Origin: Lachnospiraceae bacterium
Lineage (GTDB): Bacteria > Bacillota > Clostridia > Lachnospirales > Lachnospiraceae
Length of the DNA: 64,000 nucleotides
Assembly (NCBI GenBank): GCA_015058015.1
Contig: SVDM01000006.1
Location: forward strand, 1-64,000
Reading direction: 5' to 3'
Shown: piece by piece, positions 45,034 to 53,619 of the stretch
Position numbering within the stretch: position 1 is the first letter of the stretch
Layout: every line of letters begins with the position of its first letter
The notes under the pieces: generated by a model
Told to the model about the DNA's origin: nothing
Databases searched by the model: none
The model's input: the letters and a program-made list of their open reading frames with translations, nothing else
Translations under genes and position numbers: made by a program

Positions 45034-46848
45034 TTATTGGTCATCAAGTTTAAGAACACTCATGAAGGCCTTCTGGGGAATCTCAACGTTACCAATCTGG
45101 CGCATACGCTTCTTACCTTCCTTCTGTTTCTCAAGAAGTTTACGCTTACGGGTGATATCACCGCCGTAGCACTTGGCAAGTACGTCTTTTCTCATGGCCT
45201 TAACAGTTTCTCTTGCAATAACCTTGCTTCCGATGGCTGCCTGAATAGGTATCTCAAAGAGATGTCTGGGTATCTCTTCTTTCAGCTTCTCGCACATCTT
45301 CCTTCCACGTTCATAAGCCGTATCCTTATGCACGATAAATGACAGCGCATCCACCTCTTCCTTGTTAATAAGGATATCCAGCTTAACAAGGTCCGATCTG
45401 ACATAGCCCTTCATTTCGTAGTCAAAGGAAGCATAGCCTCTTGAACGGGACTTTAAGGCATCAAAAAAGTCATATATTATCTCGTTAAGAGGAAGCTCGT
45501 ATTTTATAAGAGCTCTGGTCTCCTCCATATATTCCATGCTGACGTAGATTCCGCGGCGTTCCTGACACAGGTCCATAATGGAGCCGATAAACTCCGATGT
45601 AACCATAATCTCGGCATTAACCATGGGCTCTTCCATATAGTCTATGGTGGCCGGGTCCGGAAGATTGGAGGGGTTGGTAAGCTCTATTACCTCACCGTCA
45701 GTCTTGTGAACCTTATATATAACACCGGGTGCTGTCGTTACAAGGTCTAAATTGTACTCTCTTTCAAGTCTCTCCTGGATAATCTCCAAGTGGAGAAGTC
45801 CTAAGAAGCCGCATCTAAAGCCGAATCCGAGGGCAATAGATGTCTCCGGCTCAAACTGCAGTGAAGCATCATTTAACTGAAGCTTTTCCAAAGCATCCCT
45901 AAGGTCCGGATACTTAGCTCCGTCCGCCGGATACATACCGCAGTAAACCATGGGATTAACCTTCTTATATCCCGGCAATGCCTCTGCGCAGGGGCGATTA
46001 GCCTCCGTAATAGTATCTCCCACTCTGGTGTCCTTAACGTTCTTAAGGCTGGCCGTTATATAACCAACCATTCCCGCGCTAAGCTCATCGCAGGGAATAA
46101 ACTGTCCTGCCCCGAAGATTCCAACTTCCACAACCTCAGCTGTGGCACCGGTGGCCATCATCTTAATGGCTGTTCCCACCTTTACGGTACCCTCTTTGAT
46201 ACGACAGAATACTATAACTCCCTTATAAGAATCATATAAGGAGTCAAATATCAGGGCTTTTAAGGGTGCCGACGGATCCCCTGTAGGTGCAGGGATTCGC
46301 TCTACTATCTGCTCAAGCACCGCTTCGATATTAATACCGTTTTTAGCTGAAATTAGCGGGGCATCCTGAGCCTCTATTCCTATAACATCTTCTATCTCGT
46401 CAATAACCCTCTGGGGCTCTGCGCTTGGCAGGTCTATCTTGTTGATAACCGGCAGGATGTCTAAGTCATGGTCTAAGGCCAAATAAACATTGGCCAGAGT
46501 CTGGGCTTCAATACCCTGGGCCGCATCCACCACCAACACTGCACCGTCGCAGGCTGCAAGGCTTCTTGACACCTCATAATTAAAGTCTACATGACCCGGA
46601 GTATCAATAAGATTGAAGATGTATTCCTCTCCATCCTTAGCCTTATAAATAATACGAACAGCCTGCGCCTTAATGGTTATTCCACGCTCGCGCTCTAAGT
46701 CCATATTATCAAGCACCTGGGCCTGCATCTCACGACTGGTAAGAAGGCCTGTCATCTCGATAATTCGGTCAGCCAAAGTGGACTTACCGTGGTCAATATG
46801 GGCTATTATACAAAAGTTTCTGATTTTGCTTTGATCTATATTTGACAT
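45034..46848 (-). CDS. lepA: Elongation factor 4 (LepA)
   Basis: A 604-residue translation GTPase that acts on the ribosome. G-motifs: [21 protein letters not shown]. The C-terminal end [24 protein letters not shown] is diagnostic for LepA. GAGGAAG precedes the ATG. hemW follows 28 nt downstream. Confidence 0.97.
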   Translation of the reverse strand: MSNIDQSKIRNFCIIAHIDHGKSTLADRIIEMTGLLTSREMQAQVLDNMDLERERGITIKAQAVRIIYKAKDGEEYIFNLIDTPGHVDFNYEVSRSLAACDGAVLVVDAAQGIEAQTLANVYLALDHDLDILPVINKIDLPSAEPQRVIDEIEDVIGIEAQDAPLISAKNGINIEAVLEQIVERIPAPTGDPSAPLKALIFDSLYDSYKGVIVFCRIKEGTVKVGTAIKMMATGATAEVVEVGIFGAGQFIPCDELSAGMVGYITASLKNVKDTRVGDTITEANRPCAEALPGYKKVNPMVYCGMYPADGAKYPDLRDALEKLQLNDASLQFEPETSIALGFGFRCGFLGLLHLEIIQERLEREYNLDLVTTAPGVIYKVHKTDGEVIELTNPSNLPDPATIDYMEEPMVNAEIMVTSEFIGSIMDLCQERRGIYVSMEYMEETRALIKYELPLNEIIYDFFDALKSRSRGYASFDYEMKGYVRSDLVKLDILINKEEVDALSFIVHKDTAYERGRKMCEKLKEEIPRHLFEIPIQAAIGSKVIARETVKAMRKDVLAKCYGGDITRKRKLLEKQKEGKKRMRQIGNVEIPQKAFMSVLKLDDQ

Positions 46849-46942
46849 TAAATCTTCCTCATTGCTTATTCTATGTAAATGAATACACTTACTTCCATGA
46901 TTTTATCATAGGAAGGCATTATCCACAACAACACAATAAAAA

Positions 46943-46969
46943 AGCACCCGGATGACGGTTCCGAGTGCT
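46943..46969 (-). terminator. Intrinsic terminator of rpsT
   Basis: Nine-bp stem with one G-U pair (46943-46951 with 46961-46969), followed on the minus strand by TTTTTTATT. Confidence 0.85.
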
Positions 46970-46988
46970 CATACTGCTTAAATAACGA

Positions 46989-47252
46989 TTAGCCGATTGA
47001 ATTAACGGCTTTGGTAAGACGAGCTACCTTTCTAGAAGCGTTGTTCTTGTGGTATACGCCTTTTGACTGTGCCTTATCAATAGTAGATATTGCACTAAGT
47101 AAAGCTGCATTAGCTGCTTCTTTATCTTTAGCTACAACAGCTGCCTCGACCTTCTTAATTGCTGTCTTAACAGAAGATCTGATTGCCTTATTTCTTGCTG
47201 CTCTAGTCTGATTAACTAAAATTCTCTTCTTAGCTGATTTAATGTTTGCCAT
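46989..47252 (-). CDS. rpsT: 30S ribosomal protein S20
   Basis: An 87-residue basic protein beginning MANIKSAKKR, the standard S20 N-terminus, which binds 16S rRNA early in 30S assembly. The frame is open upstream to 47315, but ATG 47252 follows GGAGG at about 8 nt and gives the family length. Its leader of about 110 nt contains no element I recognise. Confidence 0.96.
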   Translation of the reverse strand: MANIKSAKKRILVNQTRAARNKAIRSSVKTAIKKVEAAVVAKDKEAANAALLSAISTIDKAQSKGVYHKNNASRKVARLTKAVNSIG

Positions 47253-47362
47253 CTTTACACCTCCATCATGTTTAGTCTGATTTACGATATAATGTTTACA
47301 CCGCAAGCCAGACACATGTCCATGAGACGCTTCGCACCTTTTAGGACAGGCTTGATGTAAAC

Positions 47363-47401
47363 GTACTAATCTATATTAGTACAGGAATCCCATTCTGTCA
47401 A
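47363..47401 (-). promoter_or_regulatory. Promoter of rpsT with perfect palindrome over the -10
   Basis: On the minus strand TTGACA (47396-47401), 17-nt spacer, TAATAT (47373-47378). A perfect 8-bp inverted repeat GTACTAAT-N4-ATTAGTAC spans 47363-47382 and covers the -10. Confidence 0.7.
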
Positions 47402-47426
47402 TACCTAACCCCAAAAGAAGCCAAAA

Positions 47427-47449
47427 AAGAGGCCAAATTTTGGCCTCTT
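47427..47449 (-). terminator. Intrinsic terminator of the flavodoxin gene
   Basis: AAGAGGCC (47427-47434) pairs with GGCCTCTT (47442-47449) around an A/T loop, with a run of T on the minus strand. Confidence 0.75.
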
Positions 47450-47498
47450 CTTATGGAAACTACATGTATATGTATGAGCAGGAAAATCCCGATGTCAG

Positions 47499-47924
47499 CT
47501 AAACTGCTATTGCCTGGCCCAGGCTCTTGCATTTGCCTAAGGCCTCATCATCCGGAGTATTATTTGCAATTACACTTTCAGTAAGGAGGTTCAGTCCCGC
47601 ATCACGACATCTGTCTTCCCAATCTCTCATCCACTGACCGTCTCCCCAGTCATAGGAACCGAAAAGAGCTATACCTTTACCGGACAGAGATTCTTTTACA
47701 TCGTTAAACATAGGCTCGAAAATGGTATCTTCCAATTCCTCGTCACCCATTGCAGGGCATCCGAAGGCTATGGTATCAAAACCCTCTGCCTCGCCGGAAC
47801 TGAAATTAGCCGCTTCAATAAGAGACACTTCTGCTCCCTTGTCCTTGGCTCCGGATTCTACGGCTTTTGCCATCTCCTCTGTATTGCCTGTTCCACTCCA
47901 ATATACTATTGCTACTTTATTCAT
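47499..47924 (-). CDS. Flavodoxin
   Basis: A 141-residue flavodoxin that carries electrons between redox enzymes in place of ferredoxin. The FMN phosphate loop is YWSGTGNTEE near the N-terminus; the aromatic loop near SYDWGDGQW follows. It lies 32 nt after DUF3793 on the same strand. Being linked to a metal-type operator site, it may be induced in iron limitation. Confidence 0.93.
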   Translation of the reverse strand: MNKVAIVYWSGTGNTEEMAKAVESGAKDKGAEVSLIEAANFSSGEAEGFDTIAFGCPAMGDEELEDTIFEPMFNDVKESLSGKGIALFGSYDWGDGQWMRDWEDRCRDAGLNLLTESVIANNTPDDEALGKCKSLGQAIAV

Positions 47925-47956
47925 TAATATACCTTCCTTTCAAATTAAACGTTATT

Positions 47957-48529
47957 TTAAAATATTACAGCAGGCGTATCAGTTACCACTGCCAGTTCTG
48001 TTAACGGACTGCCCTTCTTATAGAGAAGCTTATACTTTTCCGTACACCTCTTGTATTTCCTGAAGGTTTCCTCAGCCCCTTCCTTGTTGGAATATGCCTT
48101 CCAACAACCGGTACATTTCACTCCCTTCCTGGAACTGTCCATAAAGGACTGCACGTCTGAAGGGGGATACCCCAAAAACAATCCCACTTCGTGTGGAAAT
48201 TCTTCATCTGCCGCCATATGCCGCATAAGTTCCGCAAGAGCGTTCACGGTGCTTTTACAGCTGTATCCTTTTTTCTTTAGTATTCTAAGGGCCTCCGGAT
48301 CCTGCAGGTCCTTTTCTAAAAAGGATGGGCGGTAAATGTAGAGTAATACCGAATCGGCCCTGCGCTTAACCGGTACAACGCGAAGCCCCTTTTCCCGCAA
48401 TACGCGGTTTAAACTGCGAATCTCTTCGTTTATGTCCGCTCCCTTTTTAACCTTTACCGGAAAAAGATTGCCCGTCTTAATTCCGGCAAGGGTTGGGGAG
48501 CAATGGGCTATAACGAATTGTTCTGACAT
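47957..48529 (-). CDS. DUF3793 family protein
   Basis: A 190-residue protein matching the DUF3793 family by its opening (EQFVIAHCSPTLAGIKTGNLF), the FPHEVGLFLGYPPSDVQ block and the Cys-containing CTGCW near 142. DUF3793 genes are often near flavodoxins and ferrous-iron genes in Clostridia, as far as I recall; the function is unknown. Two palindromic sites and a promoter lie directly upstream, so iron-type regulation is the main inference. Confidence 0.85.
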   Translation of the reverse strand: MSEQFVIAHCSPTLAGIKTGNLFPVKVKKGADINEEIRSLNRVLREKGLRVVPVKRRADSVLLYIYRPSFLEKDLQDPEALRILKKKGYSCKSTVNALAELMRHMAADEEFPHEVGLFLGYPPSDVQSFMDSSRKGVKCTGCWKAYSNKEGAEETFRKYKRCTEKYKLLYKKGSPLTELAVVTDTPAVIF

Positions 48530-48587
48530 TCTCTTTTAACTTCTCCTTTGAATTGTTATTTATTATAAGAGATTGGCGCCTCACACA

Positions 48588-48603
48588 GTTAGCTATTGCT
48601 AAC
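48588..48603 (-). promoter_or_regulatory. Metalloregulator-type palindrome, site 1
   Basis: GTTAGC-tatt-GCTAAC, a perfect 6-bp inverted repeat with a 4-nt spacer, downstream of the DUF3793 promoter. The core TTAGC...GCTAA resembles DtxR/IdeR boxes. Confidence 0.55.
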
Positions 48604-48653
48604 CATGTCCTCAAATATATGGCCACTTAACATCAAGCGGCCTTAATTGCTGT

Positions 48654-48673
48654 TAGTTAGCCATCGCTAACTA
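48654..48673 (-). promoter_or_regulatory. Metalloregulator-type palindrome, site 2
   Basis: TAGTTAGC-catc-GCTAACTA, a perfect 8-bp inverted repeat with a 4-nt spacer, 5 nt from the -10 of the DUF3793 promoter. The position implies repression. Confidence 0.65.
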
Positions 48674-48678
48674 CATAT

Positions 48679-48706
48679 ATAATATCATATTGTTTTCCGG
48701 TGTCAA
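48679..48706 (-). promoter_or_regulatory. Sigma-A promoter of the DUF3793-flavodoxin genes
   Basis: On the minus strand TTGACA (48701-48706), 16-nt spacer, TATTAT (48679-48684). Site 2 follows immediately downstream. Confidence 0.7.
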
Positions 48707-48715
48707 GTGATATTT

Positions 48716-49588
48716 TTACTTTTTCTTCGGAATATATGCATGGGTTCTGATGTAGCCAAGAATCTCCGTCAGACCGGCCTTATTAGGATGGAGACCGTCA
48801 TTCATCATGTATTCCGCCTTGGCATTGCCATCATCACCTACTATGGCTGAAAAAGTGTCTATGTAATGGGTTCCCGTATTCTCAGCAATCTTTAATATCC
48901 AGCTGTTAGCCTTGGTAATGCTGGCATTGGTTATGCTGCCCCAATGCTTGTAGGCTTTGGTTATGGGGTATATTGATGAGCAGAGAATATTGGTGTCCGG
49001 GCTTACCCTTTGGATCTTGGTAATAAGGTCTGTATATTCCTTGGTAAAGGACTCCTCATTCATAAAGGAGATGCCATTGATGCCCATGGCAATAACTATA
49101 TATTCAGGCTTATGCGCCTTTACCACATCAACTATAAGCTTCTCCTTCTTATCAAAGGGATCTAATATCTTATAGGTGCTTTGATATGCAAGAGTCTGGG
49201 TTCCCTCCGGCCCCGTCCAAATCTGCTTGGTGTCCTTGCCTCCTCCCAAGAGGCCGTTTGGCCCCATCCAGTAGGTGGGGGAATCACAGATAAAATACAG
49301 CTTGTCGCGGTACTCCGTACCCGCATCCTCGGTTATCCCAAGAAGAGCCGGGGATTCATAGTTGACCGGTGTTAAATTCTTGTTATTTGTATAGACATAT
49401 TCTTTGCTTCTGTCAATCTCAGGCTTTGGTTCCTCAGAAGAAGTAGGTGTTATTGCCTCGGTGGATTCCTCCGAAGTCTTCTCCCCTGATGCCCTCTTTC
49501 TTCCGCCGCCTACAGCCAGCATAATACAAGCAATAACCAGCAGTATAGCTGATAATGTCAGAATTGTTGATAGCACTCTCCGTTTCAC
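48716..49588 (-). CDS. SGNH-like hydrolase with N-terminal membrane anchor
   Basis: A 290-residue exported or anchored protein: one TM (about 8-28), a Ser/Thr/Glu-rich linker (about 30-60), then an SGNH-type hydrolase core. The usual GDS block reads CDS (YFICDSPT), block III reads GINGI rather than GxND, and block V is DGLHPNKAG with the expected Asp and His. The Ser-Asp-His set seems present, but the first motif is altered. Substrates of the family include acetyl esters on sugars; here unknown. It lies 25 nt after the thioesterase. Confidence 0.7.
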   Translation of the reverse strand: MKRRVLSTILTLSAILLVIACIMLAVGGGRKRASGEKTSEESTEAITPTSSEEPKPEIDRSKEYVYTNNKNLTPVNYESPALLGITEDAGTEYRDKLYFICDSPTYWMGPNGLLGGGKDTKQIWTGPEGTQTLAYQSTYKILDPFDKKEKLIVDVVKAHKPEYIVIAMGINGISFMNEESFTKEYTDLITKIQRVSPDTNILCSSIYPITKAYKHWGSITNASITKANSWILKIAENTGTHYIDTFSAIVGDDGNAKAEYMMNDGLHPNKAGLTEILGYIRTHAYIPKKK

Positions 49589-49613
49589 TCTATTACCCCT
49601 TTATACCCTCATT

Positions 49614-50294
49614 TTAATGCCGGCAAAGCTGGCTTTTTATAAACTCCGCCACCTTGGCAGGCTGCTTCCTGTAGAAGAAGTGATGCCCGTGGAAAGTCTC
49701 GTAATTCACGTCCTCTGTGAAATAATTGCTCCAGTTTGATACTCCACTTTTGGTAACAAAATCGTCATCTGCCGTCATGATACTTGCAGGAATATGCAAA
49801 GGCCCCTTATCCTCGTATCTGTACTTGGCAGCAAACATCATACCCGACTTAATCTCCTCAATATTCTTCATAATTGGAGTTGGGTCAGTGATATCATTCA
49901 TCTCCATAATGTGCTTCATTACAAGTTCATCTGTAATAGGCTCCCTATAGGGGGAGATAAATTCCGCCGCCGGCTTTACCGCCGCAAGAAAAAGTCTTTC
50001 AGGCATGGGAAAGCCATCCTTTTGCAGCACGTGGCAGGCCTCATAGGATATCAGTCCGCCGCAGCTATATCCCCACACAGCATAAGGATTCCCATCATAC
50101 TGCTCCTTCAAGAAGTTCGCAAAATCATCTATCTCATCCTTGAATTCCGTGTTGGGGGGTATATCTGCATTGACCCCTTTTCCCTTGCCGTCCCAGGCAA
50201 TAAGGTCAACATCTCCTTTTAGAAGTTCTTTCATATGTTTAAATGAGTATGAACTGCCCCCCGCAAAGGGAACAACGTAAAGCTTTTTAATCAT
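49614..50294 (-). CDS. Type II thioesterase / alpha-beta hydrolase
   Basis: A 226-residue alpha/beta hydrolase of the GrsT/RifR thioesterase group. FAGGSSYSF at the start, GYSCGG nucleophile elbow (Ser, about residue 75), TADDDF Asp and GHHFF His complete the triad. Family members release stalled or misprimed acyl groups from NRPS/PKS carrier proteins. No NRPS or PKS gene is nearby, so the partner is unknown. The frame extends to 50348, but GGAGG precedes ATG 50294. It precedes the SGNH-like gene on the same strand. Confidence 0.85.
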   Translation of the reverse strand: MIKKLYVVPFAGGSSYSFKHMKELLKGDVDLIAWDGKGKGVNADIPPNTEFKDEIDDFANFLKEQYDGNPYAVWGYSCGGLISYEACHVLQKDGFPMPERLFLAAVKPAAEFISPYREPITDELVMKHIMEMNDITDPTPIMKNIEEIKSGMMFAAKYRYEDKGPLHIPASIMTADDDFVTKSGVSNWSNYFTEDVNYETFHGHHFFYRKQPAKVAEFIKSQLCRH

Positions 50295-50358
50295 TGTATT
50301 ACCTCCGACATTTTTAATTATAAATAAATGATGGGGATTTGAAAACATTTTTGTTTCG

Positions 50359-50387
50359 TTGACTGCGGGATAGTTGTATCGTATATT
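50359..50387 (+). promoter_or_regulatory. Sigma-A promoter of holA
   Basis: TTGACT (50359-50364), 17-nt spacer, TATATT (50382-50387), followed by a small leader hairpin near 50400-50416. Confidence 0.65.
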
Positions 50388-50435
50388 ATTAAGTAAGTCA
50401 CGGGAACTATCCCTGTGGCTTTATGGAGAAAAACT

Positions 50436-51419
50436 ATGAAGGAATTAAAACAGGATTTAAAAAACAGTGATTTTAAAAGCATATATCTACTATACGGCGA
50501 TGACTCTTATCTCAAGCGTTTCTATAAGAACCAGCTTCGAAACAAGGTAATTCGTCCTGATGACAGTATGAACTACGCCCACTTTGACGGCAATCAGATA
50601 GACATCGGAGAGTTAATCAGCATCAGTGATACCATGCCCTTTTTGGCTGAGCATCGCCTTATTCTGGTGGAGAACTCCGGTTTTTTCAAAAGTCCCAAGG
50701 ACCAACTGATTTCCTATGTGGAGAATATCCCTGATACCACCGTAATGGTCTTTGTTGAAGATGAGGTGGATAAGCGAGGCAGAATGTTTAAAGCAGTGGC
50801 AGCCAAAGGCCGGACAGTATCCGTGGAATCCCCCGGAGGCAAGGAGCTTCAGGCCTGGGTAGGCAAATACCTGGCAAGATTCCATACCGGCATGACCACC
50901 GATGCATACAATCTCCTTATTTCCAGGGTCGGCACTGACTTAGAAACCCTTGATAAGGAGTTATCCAAGCTGGTGGACTACACCTACGGTAAGGACATAA
51001 TAAAACCTGAAGATGTTTCCGCAATCTGCACCGTACAGACTGAGAACAAAATATTCGATATGATTGAATATATCGTTAAGAAGGATTCCAAGAAGGCTTT
51101 GGATTTGTATTATGACCTGCTGGCTTTAAAGGAGCCTCCTATGAGAATTCTCTTTCTTATAGCCATGCAGTTTGACAGACTGTTTAAAGCAAAGTCTATG
51201 AGAGAAGCCGGTTATCCCGCGAGCAACATTTCCGCCAAGATGAAACTGGCTGACTGGATCGTAGATAAGTCTCTGAATCTGGCTAGCAGGTACAGCATAG
51301 ATGATCTTCAAAATGCCCTGGCCAAATGCGCCGAGGCCGAAACAGACGTTAAGACAGGTAAGATGAACGACAAGTTAAGTGTAGAACTTCTTATCTGTGA
51401 TTTATCCCAAAAAGCATAA
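50436..51419 (+). CDS. holA: DNA polymerase III subunit delta
   Basis: A 327-residue clamp-loader subunit: YLLYGDDSYLKRFY at the N-terminus, the AAA+ fold without a working Walker A, and the C-terminal collar helices. Delta opens the beta clamp for loading on DNA. The frame opens at GTG 50415, but ATG 50436 after GGAG is preferred. It has its own promoter and a bidirectional terminator. Confidence 0.93.
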   Translation: MKELKQDLKNSDFKSIYLLYGDDSYLKRFYKNQLRNKVIRPDDSMNYAHFDGNQIDIGELISISDTMPFLAEHRLILVENSGFFKSPKDQLISYVENIPDTTVMVFVEDEVDKRGRMFKAVAAKGRTVSVESPGGKELQAWVGKYLARFHTGMTTDAYNLLISRVGTDLETLDKELSKLVDYTYGKDIIKPEDVSAICTVQTENKIFDMIEYIVKKDSKKALDLYYDLLALKEPPMRILFLIAMQFDRLFKAKSMREAGYPASNISAKMKLADWIVDKSLNLASRYSIDDLQNALAKCAEAETDVKTGKMNDKLSVELLICDLSQKA

Positions 51420-51420
51420 A

Positions 51421-51444
51421 ACAGGGTGCCTCTTGGCACCCTGT
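51421..51444. terminator. Bidirectional intrinsic terminator
   Basis: Ten-bp perfect stem (51421-51430 with 51435-51444), 4-nt loop, between holA and the convergent XRE gene. Confidence 0.85.
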
Positions 51445-51455
51445 ACTTGTATATA

Positions 51456-52463
51456 TTAACGATTTCTTCTTCCTGCAGATACACTGTTTACAATAGCTTT
51501 GATTGCTGCAAAAACCACTCCTGCTATTGGCCAGATAAGCCATGAGATTCCCCATGCTTTAAGAAGGAAGCTTACTGCAAGGTATGCTGCTACAACAAGA
51601 AGCCAATATGCTGCTATCCAGCCTTCATCTCTGTTGTACTCATCCTTCTTGGCAGGTGTATAGTCTCCGTCCTGTAAGAGAATCTTGTATGAAGAATATA
51701 CTCCGCATACTGAAACAAAGAGATATACTGCAACGGCAACTATTAAAAGAAGAAGACCTACAAGACAAAGGATAGCAACCTCTCCTGCATTCATAATGCT
51801 GGCCATAACAAGGGGTACCGGACAGCAAACACAAAGAAGTACTCCTACGGTGATGGCAGAAATGTTCTTTGCTTCAGCTGCTGCCATCTTTTCCTTAACC
51901 ATACCGTCAACACCATAAGCAGTTTCAAACTGCTCTTTTTCAAGGAACTCATACTTCTCAACCTTCATACCGTAACGAATAAATAAGCTGATAGCGATTC
52001 CAACCTGAGCGAAAATAAACAGTAAACCAACTGCTACAGCCGCCTCTGAAGCTATAATATTGATAGTGCTTAATCCAAGTAAAACCATCATAACAAGAGG
52101 ACAGGTAATGCAAAGAGCTACTCCAAATCCAATCTTGGGAAGACATCTTTTGCGGGTTTCAATATAATCTATAGCTTCTTCCATGGTAACAACATGCTTG
52201 GGTGTATACTCCGGAGTCTCTGCATATGTATGTTCAAAATTTACATTAGTTGTATCTTCCGGTTCCAACTCGTCCTTTAATAAGTAATCGGTAGTTACAC
52301 CGAAGATTTCAGCCATCTTTATAATACGTGTAAGATCCGGTACGCTTTGTGCACCTTCCCATTTGGAAACTGACTGTCTTGATACGTCCAACATCTCAGC
52401 CAGTTCTTCCTGGGACCAACCATTCTTTTTTCTTTCATTAATAATTTTGTCTGCTAATATCAT
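51456..52463 (-). CDS. XRE-type regulator with multi-span membrane domain
   Basis: A 335-residue protein: HTH of the XRE/Cro family (about 1-60, WSQEELAEMLDVSRQSVSKWE), an acidic linker, then about six hydrophobic helices (about 115-330). A DNA-binding head on a membrane part suggests a membrane-tethered regulator. The target and signal are unknown. The frame runs to 52511; ATG 52463 follows AAAGGAAAG and is preferred. Confidence 0.85.
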   Translation of the reverse strand: MILADKIINERKKNGWSQEELAEMLDVSRQSVSKWEGAQSVPDLTRIIKMAEIFGVTTDYLLKDELEPEDTTNVNFEHTYAETPEYTPKHVVTMEEAIDYIETRKRCLPKIGFGVALCITCPLVMMVLLGLSTINIIASEAAVAVGLLFIFAQVGIAISLFIRYGMKVEKYEFLEKEQFETAYGVDGMVKEKMAAAEAKNISAITVGVLLCVCCPVPLVMASIMNAGEVAILCLVGLLLLIVAVAVYLFVSVCGVYSSYKILLQDGDYTPAKKDEYNRDEGWIAAYWLLVVAAYLAVSFLLKAWGISWLIWPIAGVVFAAIKAIVNSVSAGRRNR

Positions 52464-52837
52464 TTTGTTCTTTCCTTTCATTTCAAACAGATTACAAATT
52501 TTTAAATCCACATGTCGATTTGTTGATATAACAATACAAAAAATGCCGGTTGCGGGCTATAAAGTATGCTTTGAAATTTGTAAACCTGCGGTTGCAAGTC
52601 CCGAAAATACTGGGTTTGCGCGTCGAAATTCTTATACCATTATAGTGTAAATAATTAAACCGTACAACACTTAATGCATACTTTTCACTTCTAATTATTC
52701 GAAATGAAAAGCTTTTTTTACATAAAAGTCTTTATTGAATTATTTGAAAATTTAGCAAATTTTTTGTCGACATCAGACAGATTGCGTTATATAATTAAGT
52801 ATACGTTTCAATTGATTTCGAAGAAAGGGAGGCGCCC
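52464..52837. other. 374-bp intergenic gap between divergent genes
   Basis: The gap holds the promoter of the 52838 gene (52767-52795) at its right end and an A/T-rich stretch (52690-52780). I see no tRNA, repeat or riboswitch in it and no ORF with a convincing ribosome site. Confidence 0.6.
52767..52795 (+). promoter_or_regulatory. Sigma-A promoter of the orphan gene at 52838
   Basis: TCGACA (52767-52772), 17-nt spacer, TATAAT (52790-52795), 43 nt before the start codon. Confidence 0.65.
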
Positions 52838-53563
52838 ATGAGCAACGTTATCCGTAAAAGCACGATAGAAAAATATCTCGAAAAAGGCGGCAATGTCTCT
52901 TATCTTATCGGCAGAGAAGAACAGCTGGAACTAAAACACATGATTGTAGCCAGTCAGACCAACTGGGTTAAGATTACCGCTTTTCCCGAGAAAGTCTTCA
53001 AAGCTTTTGAGAATAAGATGAAAGAGGACTGCGACGTATTGGAGATGAGACTTATCAATCGTCCCAACTCAGGTCCATATGTTGCTTTTGAGCATCACAA
53101 TGATAGATATACGGTTATTATAGATTCCAAGAAATCCGCAAAAGGTGTGACTCATTACAGAAGGTGTATGGCTCTTGTGGCTTATTTTGCAGGCATTAAG
53201 GGCGGTATCATCACTCCGACTTACAAGGATAACATGGTATACTTTACTGAAGAAGATTGGATTCTTATATCAATTGCCACCAGATACTGTCTTATGCCAA
53301 CCAAGCTTATTAAGAAGGTCTTTCTTCTTACCAAGATGTATGCGGATGAAGGTGCCCTTGATAAGTCCAAGCCCTTTGATGAAGCTCTTATTGAGAATAT
53401 TGCCTTTCAAACCAAGCTTCCTGACTGGGCAATTCGCTTAAGACTCAATGAGATGTCATTCTCGGAGCCGGCTTTTATTAAGTATTTTCCGAAAAAATCC
53501 ATTGATGAAATGTTAGATCTCTACCGCCTATACGGTGGATACACAGACAAAGTTGTGGATTAA
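52838..53563 (+). CDS. Unknown soluble protein
   Basis: I do not recognise this 241-residue protein. It has no signal peptide or long membrane segment and is mildly basic, with a helical C-terminal third (about 160-241). AGGGAGG before the ATG and a consensus-like promoter show that it is expressed. It is monocistronic. Confidence 0.7.
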   Translation: MSNVIRKSTIEKYLEKGGNVSYLIGREEQLELKHMIVASQTNWVKITAFPEKVFKAFENKMKEDCDVLEMRLINRPNSGPYVAFEHHNDRYTVIIDSKKSAKGVTHYRRCMALVAYFAGIKGGIITPTYKDNMVYFTEEDWILISIATRYCLMPTKLIKKVFLLTKMYADEGALDKSKPFDEALIENIAFQTKLPDWAIRLRLNEMSFSEPAFIKYFPKKSIDEMLDLYRLYGGYTDKVVD

Positions 53564-53578
53564 AGATGATTAAAAAAA

Positions 53579-53606
53579 TGCGTCACTCCCTATGGGAATG
53601 GCGCAT
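53579..53606. terminator. Bidirectional intrinsic terminator
   Basis: ATGCG (53579-53583) pairs with CGCAT (53602-53606), with further inner pairing (CTCCC/GGGA) and mismatches, between the orphan gene and the convergent channel gene. Confidence 0.6.
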
Positions 53607-53619
53607 ATTCTTTATTATT

